Source of the DNA: Achromobacter sp. Bel
GTDB taxonomy: Bacteria > Pseudomonadota > Gammaproteobacteria > Burkholderiales > Burkholderiaceae_B
Reading direction: 5' to 3'
Assembly (NCBI RefSeq): GCF_012928505.1
Contig: NZ_JABBJN010000010.1
Span: 82,026-146,025 of the forward strand
Length of the DNA: 64,000 nucleotides
Shown piece after piece: positions 38,236-46,765 of the stretch; position 1 is the first letter of the stretch; each line of letters starts with the position of its first letter. The position numbers were made by a program, and so were the translations under genes. Below the pieces are notes generated by a model. The model was not told the DNA's origin, searched no databases, and saw only the letters and a list, made by a program, of their open reading frames with translations.

Positions 38236-39003
38236 ATGTCAGACCTGATCACGGTGGAAGTTACCGACGGCATCCAGATCATCACGATCAACCGCCCGGA
38301 AGCCAAGAACGCCATCAACCTGGAAACCGCCCAAGCCATGGCCGCCGCGCTGGACCAGTTGGATAGCCGCGACGACATCCGCATCGGCATCCTGACGGGT
38401 GGCGGCGGCACGTTCTCGTCGGGCATGGACTTGAAGGCGTTTGCCAAATCGGGCCAGCGCCCCTACGTGGAAGGCCGTGGTTTTGCCGGCTTGAACGAAA
38501 GGCCGCCCAAGAAACCGCTGATCGCGGCCGTGGAAGGCTACGCCTTGGCCGGCGGTTGCGAAATGGCCCTGGCCTCCGACCTGATCGTGGCGGCCAGCAA
38601 CGCCAAGTTCGGCCTGCCCGAGGTCAAGCGCGGCCTGGTGGCCGGCGCCGGCGGCATGCTGCGCTTGCCGCGCCGCCTGCCGTACCACATCGCCATGGAA
38701 GTGATCCTGACGGGCGAAATGCTCAGCGCCGAACGCGCCTACTCGTTCGGCCTGGTCAACCGCCTGACCGAACCGGGTGGCGCCCTGGCCGGTGCGCTGG
38801 AACTGGCGCGCGCCATCGTCGAGAACGGCCCGCTGGCCGTGCAGACCGCCAAGAGCATCGTGTCGCAGTCCGGGGATTGGGAGCAGGAAGGCATGTTTGA
38901 CCGCCAGCGCCCTCTGATCGCGCACATCTTCTCGTCGGCCGACGCAAAAGAAGGCGCCACGGCTTTCGCCGAGAAGCGCAAGCCGGTCTGGCAAGGTAAA
39001 TAA
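38236..39003 (+). CDS. Enoyl-CoA hydratase/isomerase (crotonase family)
   Basis: 255 aa. Crotonase marks: ITINRPEAKNAIN, GGGGTFSSGMDLKAF (oxyanion-hole strand 1), AAVEGYALAGGCEMALASDL (oxyanion-hole GG and first catalytic position), GLPEVKRGLVAGAGGML (second catalytic Glu), with a C-terminal helix typical of the hexameric family. A GGAGC ribosome site is seen near 38224. It probably hydrates 2-enoyl-CoA in beta-oxidation. The repeat array starts 10 bp after its stop. Confidence 0.87.
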   Translation: MSDLITVEVTDGIQIITINRPEAKNAINLETAQAMAAALDQLDSRDDIRIGILTGGGGTFSSGMDLKAFAKSGQRPYVEGRGFAGLNERPPKKPLIAAVEGYALAGGCEMALASDLIVAASNAKFGLPEVKRGLVAGAGGMLRLPRRLPYHIAMEVILTGEMLSAERAYSFGLVNRLTEPGGALAGALELARAIVENGPLAVQTAKSIVSQSGDWEQEGMFDRQRPLIAHIFSSADAKEGATAFAEKRKPVWQGK

Positions 39004-39012
39004 AACTATGAG

Positions 39013-39428
39013 CCCCCACGCCGCACGCGCTGCGCGCGCTTGCTGCCCCCCGAGGGGGCGCCTTTTGCCTTGGGGCGGCCCGGCGGCAAAAGAGGGCCCC
39101 CACGCCGCACTCGCTGCGCTCGCTTGCTGCCCCCCGAGGGGGCGCCTTTTACCTTGGGGCGGCCCGGCGGCAAAAGAGGGCCCCCACGCCGCGCGCGCTG
39201 TGCGCGCTTGCTGCCCCCCGAGGGGGCGCCTTTTGCCTTGGGGCGGCCCGGCGGCAAAAGAGGGCCCCCACGCCGCACGCGCTGTGCGCGCTTGCTGCCC
39301 CCCAAGGGGGCGCCTTTTGCCTTGGGGCGGCCCGGCGGCAAAAGAGGGCCCCCACGCCGCGCGCGCTGCGCGTGCTTGCTGCCCCCCGAGGGGGCGCCTT
39401 TTGCCTTGGGGCGGCCCGGCGGCAAAAG
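39013..39428 (+). repeat. Tandem array of five 84-bp GC-rich palindromic repeats (REP/BIME-like)
   Basis: Units start at about 39013, 39097, 39181, 39265 and 39349, with an exact period of 84 and only a few differences, mainly in the GCAC/GCGC stretch. Each unit contains CCCCC-(C)GA-GGGGG and an inverted pair CTTTTGCC/GGCAAAAG (39062-39069 and 39085-39092 in the first). As 84 is a multiple of three and stops are lacking, several frames stay open through the array; these are artefacts. The array fills most of the 496-bp gap between the crotonase stop and fumarase; from 39429 to 39499 I see only the probable fumarase leader. Confidence 0.92.
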
Positions 39429-39499
39429 ATATCTTTTCTCCACTGCGGCTGGCTTGTCAGGTTGGCCGTGTTTCCCTGTTTTTTAGCTCGTAAATCGCC

Positions 39500-41023
39500 A
39501 TGTCCGTCATCATTAAAGAAGAAGACCTTATCCAGTCGATAGCCGATGGCATCCAGTTCATCAGCTACTACCATCCCGTGGATTACATCCGCCATCTGGC
39601 GCGCGCCTATGAACGCGAGGAAAGCCCCGCCGCGCGCGACGCGATGGCGCAGATCCTGACCAATTCGCGCATGTGCGCCGAAGGCAAGCGCCCGTTGTGC
39701 CAGGACACCGGCATCGTCAACGTCTTCCTGAAGATCGGCATGAGCGTGCGCTTCGACACCAAGCGCACTCTGCAGGAACTCTGTGACGAAGGCGTGCGCC
39801 GCGGCTACCTGAACCCGGACAATCCGCTGCGCGCCTCGGTGCTGGACGATCCGCTGTTCGCGCGCAAGAACACGCGCGACAACACGCCCTGTATCCTGCA
39901 CGTCGAACTTGTCCAGGGTGACAAGGTCGACGTGCAGATCGCTTCCAAGGGCGGCGGTTCTGAAAACAAGACCAAGTTCGCCATGCTGAACCCCAGCGAT
40001 TCGCTGGTGGACTGGGTGTTGAAGACGGTCCCGACGATGGGCGCCGGCTGGTGCCCCCCGGGCATGCTCGGCATCGGCGTCGGCGGCACCGCTGAAAAAG
40101 CCATGCTGATGGCCAAGCAGTCGTTGATGGAAGACATCGACATGTACGAACTGCTGGCCCGCGGCCCGCAGAACAAGCTGGAAGAACTGCGCATTGAGCT
40201 GTACGAAAAGGTCAACGCGCTGGGCATCGGCGCGCAGGGCCTGGGCGGCCTGACGACCGTGCTGGACGTCAAGATCAGCACCTTCCCGACGCATGCGGCC
40301 TCCAAGCCGGTCGCGATGATCCCGAACTGCGCCGCTACGCGCCACGCGCACTTCGAGCTGGACGGCTCGGGCCCCGCGCGGCTGGATCCGCCGTCGCTGT
40401 CGGAATGGCCGGAAGTGCATTGGGCCCCCGATTACAACAAGTCCAAGCAGGTCGACCTGAATACGCTGACGAAGGAAGAAGTCGCCAGCTGGAAGCCGGG
40501 CCAGACATTGCTGCTGTCGGGCAAGATGTTGACCGGCCGCGACGCCGCGCACAAGCGCATCCAGGACATGCTGGCCAAGGGAGAGCCGCTGCCGGTGGAC
40601 TTCACCAACCGCGTGATCTATTACGTGGGTCCGGTGGATCCGGTGGGCGACGAAGTGGTCGGCCCCGCCGGCCCCACGACCGCCACCCGCATGGACAAGT
40701 TCACCGACATGATGCTGGAGAAGACCGGCCTGATCTCCATGATCGGCAAGTCGGAACGCGGCCCGGTCGCCATCGAAGCGATCAAGAAGCACGGTTCGGC
40801 CTACCTGATGGCCGTCGGCGGCGCGGCCTACCTGGTGTCCAAGGCCATCCGCGGCGCCAAGGTGCTGGGTTTTGCCGACCTGGGCATGGAAGCCATCTAT
40901 GAGTTCGACGTGAAGGACATGCCGGTGACCGTGGCGGTGGACGCCCAGGGCACCTCGGTCCACACGACGGGCCCCAAGGAATGGCAGGCCAAGATCGGCA
41001 AGATCCCGGTGGCCGTGGCGTAA
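39500..41023 (+). CDS. fumA: Class I (iron-sulfur) fumarate hydratase
   Basis: 507 aa, the single-chain class I enzyme. The alpha-type part holds RPLCQDTGIVNVFLKIG and MGAGWCPPGMLGIGVGG, and the beta-type part GPTTATRMDKFTDMMLEK and GKSERGPVAIEAIKKHG; the cysteines in these stretches supply the 4Fe-4S cluster ligands. It converts fumarate to malate in the TCA cycle and is oxygen-sensitive. A strong terminator follows. Tartrate dehydratase-like relatives exist, but the length and fused layout favour fumarase. Confidence 0.93.
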   Translation: MSVIIKEEDLIQSIADGIQFISYYHPVDYIRHLARAYEREESPAARDAMAQILTNSRMCAEGKRPLCQDTGIVNVFLKIGMSVRFDTKRTLQELCDEGVRRGYLNPDNPLRASVLDDPLFARKNTRDNTPCILHVELVQGDKVDVQIASKGGGSENKTKFAMLNPSDSLVDWVLKTVPTMGAGWCPPGMLGIGVGGTAEKAMLMAKQSLMEDIDMYELLARGPQNKLEELRIELYEKVNALGIGAQGLGGLTTVLDVKISTFPTHAASKPVAMIPNCAATRHAHFELDGSGPARLDPPSLSEWPEVHWAPDYNKSKQVDLNTLTKEEVASWKPGQTLLLSGKMLTGRDAAHKRIQDMLAKGEPLPVDFTNRVIYYVGPVDPVGDEVVGPAGPTTATRMDKFTDMMLEKTGLISMIGKSERGPVAIEAIKKHGSAYLMAVGGAAYLVSKAIRGAKVLGFADLGMEAIYEFDVKDMPVTVAVDAQGTSVHTTGPKEWQAKIGKIPVAVA

Positions 41024-41042
41024 GCGTATACGGCATACGAAG

Positions 41043-41074
41043 ACGGCCGCTGGAATCCAGCGGCCGTTTTTTTT
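41043..41074 (+). terminator. Intrinsic terminator of the fumarase gene
   Basis: ACGGCCGCTGG (41043-41053) and CCAGCGGCCGT (41057-41067) form a perfect 11-bp stem with a 3-nt loop, followed by a run of eight T ending at 41074. It begins about 20 bp after the fumarase stop and lies next to the stop of the convergent dehydrogenase gene at 41078. Confidence 0.93.
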
Positions 41075-41077
41075 GCC

Positions 41078-42007
41078 TTATCCCGCTTGCAGCACCTGCA
41101 GGACGTTGCGCGCCGCGCCCACGCCCATCTTCACGTAGGCATCGTGCGTGACGCCGCCCACGTGGGGGCTCAGGATCAGCCGCCGCTGACCCTGGAAGCA
41201 ATGCGCGGCCGGCGGCGGTTCCTGCTGGAAGCTGTCCAGGCCGGCGCATCCCACTTTGCCGCTACGCACGGCGGCAAGCAGGTCGGCTTCATTGACCAGG
41301 CCGCCGCGCGCGGTGTTGACCAGCAGCACGCCGTCGCGGCACTGCGCCAGCGTGGCGGCGTTGATCAGGTCGCGGTTGCCGTCCGTCAGCGGGCAGTGCA
41401 GCGAGATCGCGTCCGCCTCGGCCCACAGCCGGGGCAGGCTGACCGTTTCGATCCAGGGCGGGACGTCCTTGGCGTAGGGGTCGTGTCCGATCACCCGCAT
41501 GTCCATGGCGTGCGCCACGGCGGCCACGCGCAGGCCGATGGCGCCCAGACCCACCAGGCCGATGCAACGCCCCGCCAGTTCGATGCTCTTGTGCGTGGCC
41601 TTGTCCCAGTGGCCGGCATGCATGCGGGCGTCCAGCGGCACGACGGATTTGGCGCAGGCCAGCAGCAGCGCGATGGCGTGTTCGGCCACCGCCGCGGCAT
41701 TGGCGCCCGCGGCGGTCTTTACTGCGATGCCGCGCGCGCTGGCCGCCGCGCTATCGATGGTGTCGATGCCGCTGCCGTGCTTGGAAATCACGCGCAGCGA
41801 CCTGGCCGCGTGGATCAGCGCCGCGCTGACCCGGCCGTAGCGGACGATCATCGCGACGGGGTCGTGCTGGCGCACCAGCGTCAGCAGGTCGTCTTCGGTC
41901 GGTCGGGGGCCGGCATAGACCAGGCGGTAGCCCTCCAGCACGCGCACGGCCTCGTCCGCCAGGTCGGCGCCGGTCACCAGCACGACGGATTGCGCGCCGG
42001 CAGTCAT
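41078..42007 (-). CDS. D-isomer-specific 2-hydroxyacid dehydrogenase
   Basis: 309 aa from ATG at 42007, in an ATGA overlap with the upstream RraA-like gene. The substrate-binding half contains SKHGSGIDTID; the NAD-binding Rossmann half contains GLVGLGAIGLRVAAVA (GxGxxG) and LLVNTARGGLVNEADL with the catalytic Arg; the Glu and His of the triad lie in LDSFQQEP and LSPHVGG. It interconverts a 2-oxo acid and its D-hydroxyacid. It is last in a three-gene operon with a Bug protein and RraA-like aldolase, under a divergent IclR gene. Confidence 0.88.
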   Translation of the reverse strand: MTAGAQSVVLVTGADLADEAVRVLEGYRLVYAGPRPTEDDLLTLVRQHDPVAMIVRYGRVSAALIHAARSLRVISKHGSGIDTIDSAAASARGIAVKTAAGANAAAVAEHAIALLLACAKSVVPLDARMHAGHWDKATHKSIELAGRCIGLVGLGAIGLRVAAVAHAMDMRVIGHDPYAKDVPPWIETVSLPRLWAEADAISLHCPLTDGNRDLINAATLAQCRDGVLLVNTARGGLVNEADLLAAVRSGKVGCAGLDSFQQEPPPAAHCFQGQRRLILSPHVGGVTHDAYVKMGVGAARNVLQVLQAG

Positions 42008-42696
42008 AGCGATTCCCCGGCACGCAGGACGCCAGCGGCGCGCAACGCGTCCGCGAGCCACGGCGCGCCGAGCTTGCCCGCCTTGATCTCTGCGATGCGG
42101 CGCGCTTCGGCCTCCACTTTCTGCTGAGCCAGCACCAGGGCGTCGGCGACGTTCTCGCGCGGCACGACCACCACGCCGTCGGCGTCGCCGACGATCAGGT
42201 CGCCGGGATTGACCGTGACGCCCGCAAGCGACACCGGCCAGTTCACGCGGCCGGGCAGGCCCTTGGTCGGTCCGTTGGGGTTGGTGCCCACGGAGAATAC
42301 GGGGAAACCGCTTTCAATGATCTCGTCGGAATCGCGCACGGCGGCGTCGACCACGAAGCCCGCCAATCCGCCGGCCTGCGCCTGCGTCGTCATGATGGTG
42401 CCGCACAGCGCGGCCGTGCGGTCGCCCTTGCCCTCGACGACGATGACGTCGCCAGGTTGCGCCAGGGCCAGCGCGGCATGGAACATCAGGTTGTCGCCGG
42501 GACGCAGTTCAACGGTGAAGGCGGGGCCGGCGACTTTCATCCGCGGCGACAGCGGGGTGATGCGGCCGCCCAGCGCGCCGCGGCGGCCGCCTACGTCGGC
42601 GAGGATGGCGGCTTGAAATCGGCTGGCGGCTCGGACCAGTTCGGGGCTGACGCGCTGGATGTCGCGGCGGATGGGAGGGAGGGATGTTTCGCTCAT
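42004..42696 (-). CDS. RraA-family protein (4-hydroxy-4-methyl-2-oxoglutarate aldolase-like)
   Basis: 230 aa. Marks of the RraA/HMG-CHA aldolase fold: AILADVGGRRGALGGRITPL, GDNLMFHAALALAQPGDVIVVEG, and GLAGFVVDAAVRDSDEI with the conserved Arg-Asp pair. True RraA inhibits RNase E, but the catabolic members cleave hydroxy-oxo diacids to pyruvate plus a carboxylate. The operon with a Bug carboxylate receptor and a hydroxyacid dehydrogenase favours the aldolase role. Confidence 0.8.
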   Translation of the reverse strand: MSETSLPPIRRDIQRVSPELVRAASRFQAAILADVGGRRGALGGRITPLSPRMKVAGPAFTVELRPGDNLMFHAALALAQPGDVIVVEGKGDRTAALCGTIMTTQAQAGGLAGFVVDAAVRDSDEIIESGFPVFSVGTNPNGPTKGLPGRVNWPVSLAGVTVNPGDLIVGDADGVVVVPRENVADALVLAQQKVEAEARRIAEIKAGKLGAPWLADALRAAGVLRAGESL

Positions 42697-42748
42697 GATG
42701 GGGGCTTTGATGGCGGGAGGGGATCGAAGGAAATTCGGAGAGTCGGGA

Positions 42749-43717
42749 TCAGTCGATACGGGCGCCGGACTGCTTCACGATGCCGGCCCACAGCGCGTGG
42801 TCCTTGCGCAGGCGTTCGCTGAACGCTTCCGGCGTGCCGCCCAGGACTTCGCCGCCTTCGGCGCGTATCTTCTGCTGGTATTCGTCGCTGGCCATGGCCT
42901 TGTTGGCCGCCGCGTTCAGGGTCTGGATCACATCGGGCGGCGTGCCCGCCGGCACCATCAGACCGAACCAGGTGTTGGCGTCGAAGCCCGAGTAGCCGGC
43001 CTCGCTGACGGTGGGCACATCGGGCAGTTCGGCGACGCGCTTGGCCGAGGTGACCGCCAGCGCGCGCAGCTTGCCCGTGCGGATCTGGCCCAGAGCGGTG
43101 GGGATGGACGACATGAACAACTGCACCTGGCCGCCGAACAGGTCATTGAGCGCCTGGTTGGCGCCCTTGTAGGGGATGTGCTGCAGCTTGATGCCGGCCG
43201 ACTGTTGCAGCAGTTCGGCGGTCAGGTGCGCGACGGTGCCGTTGCCCGGCGATGCGAAGTTCAGTTCGCCGGGCTGGGCCTTGGCCTGCGTGATCACGTC
43301 GGCCAGGGTCTGGTAACGGGAATTGGACGCCACCACCAGCACCAGCGGCGCCGTGGCCACCAGCGCGACCGGCGCCAGGTCGCGGGCGGGGTTGTAGGAC
43401 AGCTTGCTGTAGAGCGACGGATTGATGGCCAGATTGCTGGTCTGCCCCAGCACCAGCGTGTAGCCGTCCGGCGCGGACTTCACGGCGGTTTCCACGCCCA
43501 GGTTGCCGCCGGCCCCGGGGCGGTTTTCGGCCACCAGGTTCCAGCCCGAGGTCTTGTTCAGCGCCACGCCCAGCTCGCGGGCGATGATGTCGGTGCCACC
43601 GCCGGGGGGGAACGGCACGATCAGGCGGATGGGGCGGTCGGGGAAGGTTTGGGCCAGCGCGCTGGCGCCGATCGCGAGGCCGCCGATCAGCGCGGCCGCT
43701 TGGGAAAGCAATTTCAT
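42749..43717 (-). CDS. Bug-family tripartite tricarboxylate transporter substrate-binding protein
   Basis: 322 aa from ATG at 43717 (MKLLSQAAALIGGLAIGASA), a typical Sec signal peptide cleaved after ALA. Family marks: RLIVPFPPGGGTDIIAR, AENRPGAGGNLGVE, SAPDGYTLVLGQTSN, LNFASPGNGTVAHL and HIPYKGANQALNDL. It is first in an operon with the RraA-like and hydroxyacid dehydrogenase genes and divergent from an IclR gene, so the ligand is probably the substrate of these enzymes. No TctAB genes are near. Confidence 0.9.
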   Translation of the reverse strand: MKLLSQAAALIGGLAIGASALAQTFPDRPIRLIVPFPPGGGTDIIARELGVALNKTSGWNLVAENRPGAGGNLGVETAVKSAPDGYTLVLGQTSNLAINPSLYSKLSYNPARDLAPVALVATAPLVLVVASNSRYQTLADVITQAKAQPGELNFASPGNGTVAHLTAELLQQSAGIKLQHIPYKGANQALNDLFGGQVQLFMSSIPTALGQIRTGKLRALAVTSAKRVAELPDVPTVSEAGYSGFDANTWFGLMVPAGTPPDVIQTLNAAANKAMASDEYQQKIRAEGGEVLGGTPEAFSERLRKDHALWAGIVKQSGARID

Positions 43718-43789
43718 GGTTGTCTCCGGTCTTATGGGGATGCTTCTTTGCGCCGGTCCGTCGGGTGCGGATCTGTGGGCGGGTTCCAC

Positions 43790-43826
43790 TATAGAAATGC
43801 GTTTCGCTCTATACAATGGCGTTTCG
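43790..43826. promoter_or_regulatory. Candidate IclR operator between divergent genes
   Basis: In the 149-bp gap TATAG (43790-43794) and CTATA (43809-43813) frame an inner dyad GAAA-TGCG-TTTC (43794-43805). GCGTTTCG occurs at 43799-43806 and again at 43819-43826, giving direct repeats 20 bp apart. IclR-type proteins bind such A/T-flanked dyads, and the position suits control of both the Bug operon and the IclR gene itself. Confidence 0.5.
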
Positions 43827-43866
43827 TCTGGCAAAACGCGGTGCATGCCGTGAAACGGAAAGGAAC

Positions 43867-44652
43867 ATGAAGAAAACGCCTGGAAGACCGGCGGAACCGG
43901 CGCGCTCCGCCACCGCCGTCGAGGACCGGGAGTCGGGCGGCGTCATCGCCGTGGCGCGCGCACTGCGCCTGTTGGAAGCGTTTCAGGTCGACGACGCGTT
44001 CGTGTCGCTGGCCGAACTGAGCCGCCGCGCGGGCCTGCACAAGACGACCACGCTGCGTATTGCGCGCACCTTGGCCGAGGCGCGGTATCTGGTGCAGCGC
44101 GACGAAGACGGCGCCTGGCGGCTGGGGCCCGCCACGGGCTGGCTGGGCGCGCGGTATCAAGCGTCGTTCGACCTGAACAACGAGATCGAACCCACCTTGC
44201 GCGAGCTGACGCGCGAGACGGGCGAGAGCGCATCGTTCTTCGTGCGCGAAGGCGATATCCGGACGTGCCTTGTCCGGGTGGAAGGGCCGAAAGCGATCCG
44301 CCACCACATCCGCATGGGCGAAGCGCTGCCGCTGGAAAAAGGGTCGCCAGGCCGGGTGCTGCTGGCGTTCTCAGGCGAACCCGGCGAGCCTTACGAGACC
44401 ATCCGGCACGACGGGTTCTATATCTCGATTGGCGAGCGCGAAGCCGAGATCGCCAGCGTGTCGGCGCCGGTGTTCGGCGCCAACTGGCGCTTGCTGGGCG
44501 TGCTGAGCGTGTCCGGCCCCGGGGGCCGCCTGCCGCGCGCCAAGCTGCAGAAATTCGCCAAGCTGATCAAGCAGAAAGCCAGCCAGCTGTCGTATGTGCT
44601 GAGCGGCGGCGCGCAGCGCCAGGCGCCGACGCGCACGCAATGGCATCCGTAG
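43867..44652 (+). CDS. IclR-family transcriptional regulator
   Basis: 261 aa from ATG at 43867, with AAAGGA upstream; an ATG at 43816 in frame lies within the palindromic region. The winged helix-turn-helix is at about residues 28-90 (ALRLLEAFQVDDAFVSLAELSRRAG, then HKTTTLRIARTLAEA), followed by the effector-binding domain (about 95-250, YQASFDLNNEIEPTLRELT .. VSAPVFGANWRLLGVLSVSG). It is divergent from the Bug/RraA/dehydrogenase operon and probably regulates it. Effector not known. Confidence 0.9.
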   Translation: MKKTPGRPAEPARSATAVEDRESGGVIAVARALRLLEAFQVDDAFVSLAELSRRAGLHKTTTLRIARTLAEARYLVQRDEDGAWRLGPATGWLGARYQASFDLNNEIEPTLRELTRETGESASFFVREGDIRTCLVRVEGPKAIRHHIRMGEALPLEKGSPGRVLLAFSGEPGEPYETIRHDGFYISIGEREAEIASVSAPVFGANWRLLGVLSVSGPGGRLPRAKLQKFAKLIKQKASQLSYVLSGGAQRQAPTRTQWHP

Positions 44653-44665
44653 TGCGCCGGCCCTC

Positions 44666-45901
44666 CTAAGCCGTCTTCGCAGTGGCCGCCTTGAACGCCG
44701 CGATGGCGTCGGCCGATTTGCCCAGCACGTCGCGCAGCACTTCCTCGGTGTGCTCGCCCAACAAGGGCGGGGCGCGGCGATAGACGACGGGCGACGCCGA
44801 AAACCGCAGCGGGCTGGCCGTGACGGGCGCCATGCCACCGGCAGGATGCGGCAGGTCCCGGCGCAACTGCCTGGCTTGCGCCTGCGGATGCGCGAAAGCC
44901 TGCGCGATGTCGTTGATGGGGCCGCACGGCACGCCCACCGCTTCCAGTTTGGCGATCCAATCGTCGCGGCGGCCTTCCAGCATGATCGCGGTCAAGATGC
45001 CGATCAGCACTTCGCGGTGGGTGACGCGCAGTCGGTTGGTGGCAAAACGCGGGTCGTCGCCCAGCTCCGGCACGCCGATGGCGCGGCAATAGGCGCGGTA
45101 CTGCGATTCGTTGCCGGTGGCCACGATCAGGTGGCCGTCGCTGGCGGCGAACACCTGATAGGGCACCACGTTCTGGTGCGCGTTGCCGGCGCGCTTGGGC
45201 GCCACGCCGGAATTGAAGTAGTTGGAGTTCTGGTTGGCCAGCAGCGCGACGTGGCTGTCCAGCAACGCAATGTCCAGGTGCTGTCCCAGCCCGCTGCGAT
45301 GGCGTTCCTGCAGGGCCGCCAGAATCGCCACGGTGGCGTACATGCCCGTCACGATGTCGGTCACCGCCACACCCGCCTTCTGCGGCCCGCCGCCGGGCAG
45401 ATCGTCGCGTTCGCCGGTGATGCTCATCAATCCGCCCATGCCCTGGATCATGAAGTCGTAGCCGGGGCGTTGCGCAAAGGGGCCATCCTGGCCGAAGCCA
45501 GTGACCGAGCAATAGATCAGGCGCGGGTTGACGGCCTTCAGGCTGTCGTAGTCCAGGCCGTACTTGGCCAGGCCGCCCACCTTGAAGTTCTCCACCAGAA
45601 TGTCGCTTGCCGCCGCCAGTTCGCGGATCAGCGCCGCGCCTTCGGGCGTGGCCATGTCGGCTTCGACCGACCGCTTGTTGCGGTTGGCGCTGAGGTAGTA
45701 GGCGGACTCGTTGGTGTCCTGGCCATTGCCGTCTTTCAGATAGGGCGGGCCCCAGGCGCGCGTGTCGTCGCCGACGTGGGGGCGTTCGATCTTGATGACG
45801 TCGGCGCCCAGGTCGGCCAGGTTCTGCGTGCACCAGGGGCCGGCCAGGATGCGCGACAGGTCCAGCACGCGGATGCCGTCAAGCGCGGGCGGGCGCGTCA
45901 T
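44666..45901 (-). CDS. Class III CoA-transferase (CaiB/BaiF family)
   Basis: 411 aa from ATG at 45901, in an ATGA overlap with the MaoC-like gene upstream. Family marks: GIRVLDLSRILAGPWCTQNLA, NPRLIYCSVTGFGQDGP, and the catalytic Asp at about residue 149 in RPGYDFMIQGMGG, with the glycine-rich loop following. It transfers CoA between carboxylic acids through an aspartyl-CoA thioester. It is last in an SDR-MaoC-CoA-transferase operon, so it may activate the acid on which the other two act. Specificity not predictable. Confidence 0.88.
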   Translation of the reverse strand: MTRPPALDGIRVLDLSRILAGPWCTQNLADLGADVIKIERPHVGDDTRAWGPPYLKDGNGQDTNESAYYLSANRNKRSVEADMATPEGAALIRELAAASDILVENFKVGGLAKYGLDYDSLKAVNPRLIYCSVTGFGQDGPFAQRPGYDFMIQGMGGLMSITGERDDLPGGGPQKAGVAVTDIVTGMYATVAILAALQERHRSGLGQHLDIALLDSHVALLANQNSNYFNSGVAPKRAGNAHQNVVPYQVFAASDGHLIVATGNESQYRAYCRAIGVPELGDDPRFATNRLRVTHREVLIGILTAIMLEGRRDDWIAKLEAVGVPCGPINDIAQAFAHPQAQARQLRRDLPHPAGGMAPVTASPLRFSASPVVYRRAPPLLGEHTEEVLRDVLGKSADAIAAFKAATAKTA

Positions 45902-46758
45902 GATTGCACCGTCGCGGTACCGTGGCTCATGACCACAAGGTCGCGTTCGCGCGACCGAACCTGGAAGCGGATCTGTCCGTCCGGCATGCGCCAGATGTCG
46001 CATTGCAGCGTCTCGCCGGGATACACGGGCGCCGAGAAACGCGTGTTCAGGCTGGTCAGGCGCGACGCGTCGTAGCCGCAGCAGCTTTTGACGATGGCAT
46101 GCGCCGCCACGCCGTACGAGCACAGGCCGTGCAGGATGGGCCGGGGATAACCCGCCTGGCGTGCGACCTCGGGGTCGGCGTGCAGCGGGTTGCGGTCGGC
46201 GTTCAACCGGTACAGCAGCGCGGCGCTGGGCGGAACGCGCAATTCGCATTGCAGGTCCGGTTTGCCGCCGGGCACGGCGGGCAGGGCCTCGGGGCTGTCG
46301 TCGCCCTGGCCGAAGCCGCCGTCGCCGCGGCAGAAGGTGCTTTGCCGCAAGGTGGCCAGGCAGGCGCCGTTTTCATCGTGCAGCGTGCGCTCGGTGATCA
46401 CGATGGCGCCCTTGTCCGCGCCCTTGTCGATCACATGCGTGTTGCGGCTCTTGCCGAGAACCACGCCCGATGTCGGTAACGGCGCATGCACCGTCAGGCG
46501 CTGCTCGCCGTGCACCACCTTCACCCAGTCGATGCCGGCGCGGGGGTCCTGCACCCAGAAGCCGGGATAGCCCAGCACCACGGCCATCGTGGGAAATGCT
46601 TGCAGATCCTTTTCGTACACGTAGCGCAACTGGCCGGCGTCTTCGGGGTCTTGGCCCAGGCCGATGCCCAGGGCATACAGCATGGTGTCTTTCTGTTCGT
46701 AGCGCTGACGCACATCGTCAAAGCGCCAGTTCTTTACCGTCGCGTAATCCAGGGGCAT
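45898..46758 (-). CDS. MaoC-like double hot-dog enoyl-CoA hydratase
   Basis: 286 aa with two hot-dog halves. The C-terminal one has the hydratase-2 motif LNADRNPLHADPEVARQAGY followed by PRPILHGLCSYGVAA, with the catalytic Asp and His. The N-terminal half (LGYPGFWVQDP ..) is the inactive repeat, as in the hydratase domain of multifunctional enzyme type 2. It should hydrate trans-2-enoyl-CoA to the (R)-3-hydroxyacyl-CoA. The SDR gene upstream (8 bp before it) could oxidise that product. Confidence 0.86.
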   Translation of the reverse strand: MPLDYATVKNWRFDDVRQRYEQKDTMLYALGIGLGQDPEDAGQLRYVYEKDLQAFPTMAVVLGYPGFWVQDPRAGIDWVKVVHGEQRLTVHAPLPTSGVVLGKSRNTHVIDKGADKGAIVITERTLHDENGACLATLRQSTFCRGDGGFGQGDDSPEALPAVPGGKPDLQCELRVPPSAALLYRLNADRNPLHADPEVARQAGYPRPILHGLCSYGVAAHAIVKSCCGYDASRLTSLNTRFSAPVYPGETLQCDIWRMPDGQIRFQVRSRERDLVVMSHGTATVQS

Positions 46759-46765
46759 GGCGGTC

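Noticed and set aside
39013..39428. CRISPR-like appearance of the repeat array
   Set aside because: The 84-bp units are contiguous and nearly identical with no variable spacers, and no cas genes are near.
39006..39493. Open frames on both strands through the 39-kb array (Pro/Gly/Arg-rich repeat proteins of about 145-160 aa)
   Set aside because: They arise because the 84-bp unit is a multiple of three and has no stops in several frames; there is no ribosome site and codon use is that of the repeat.
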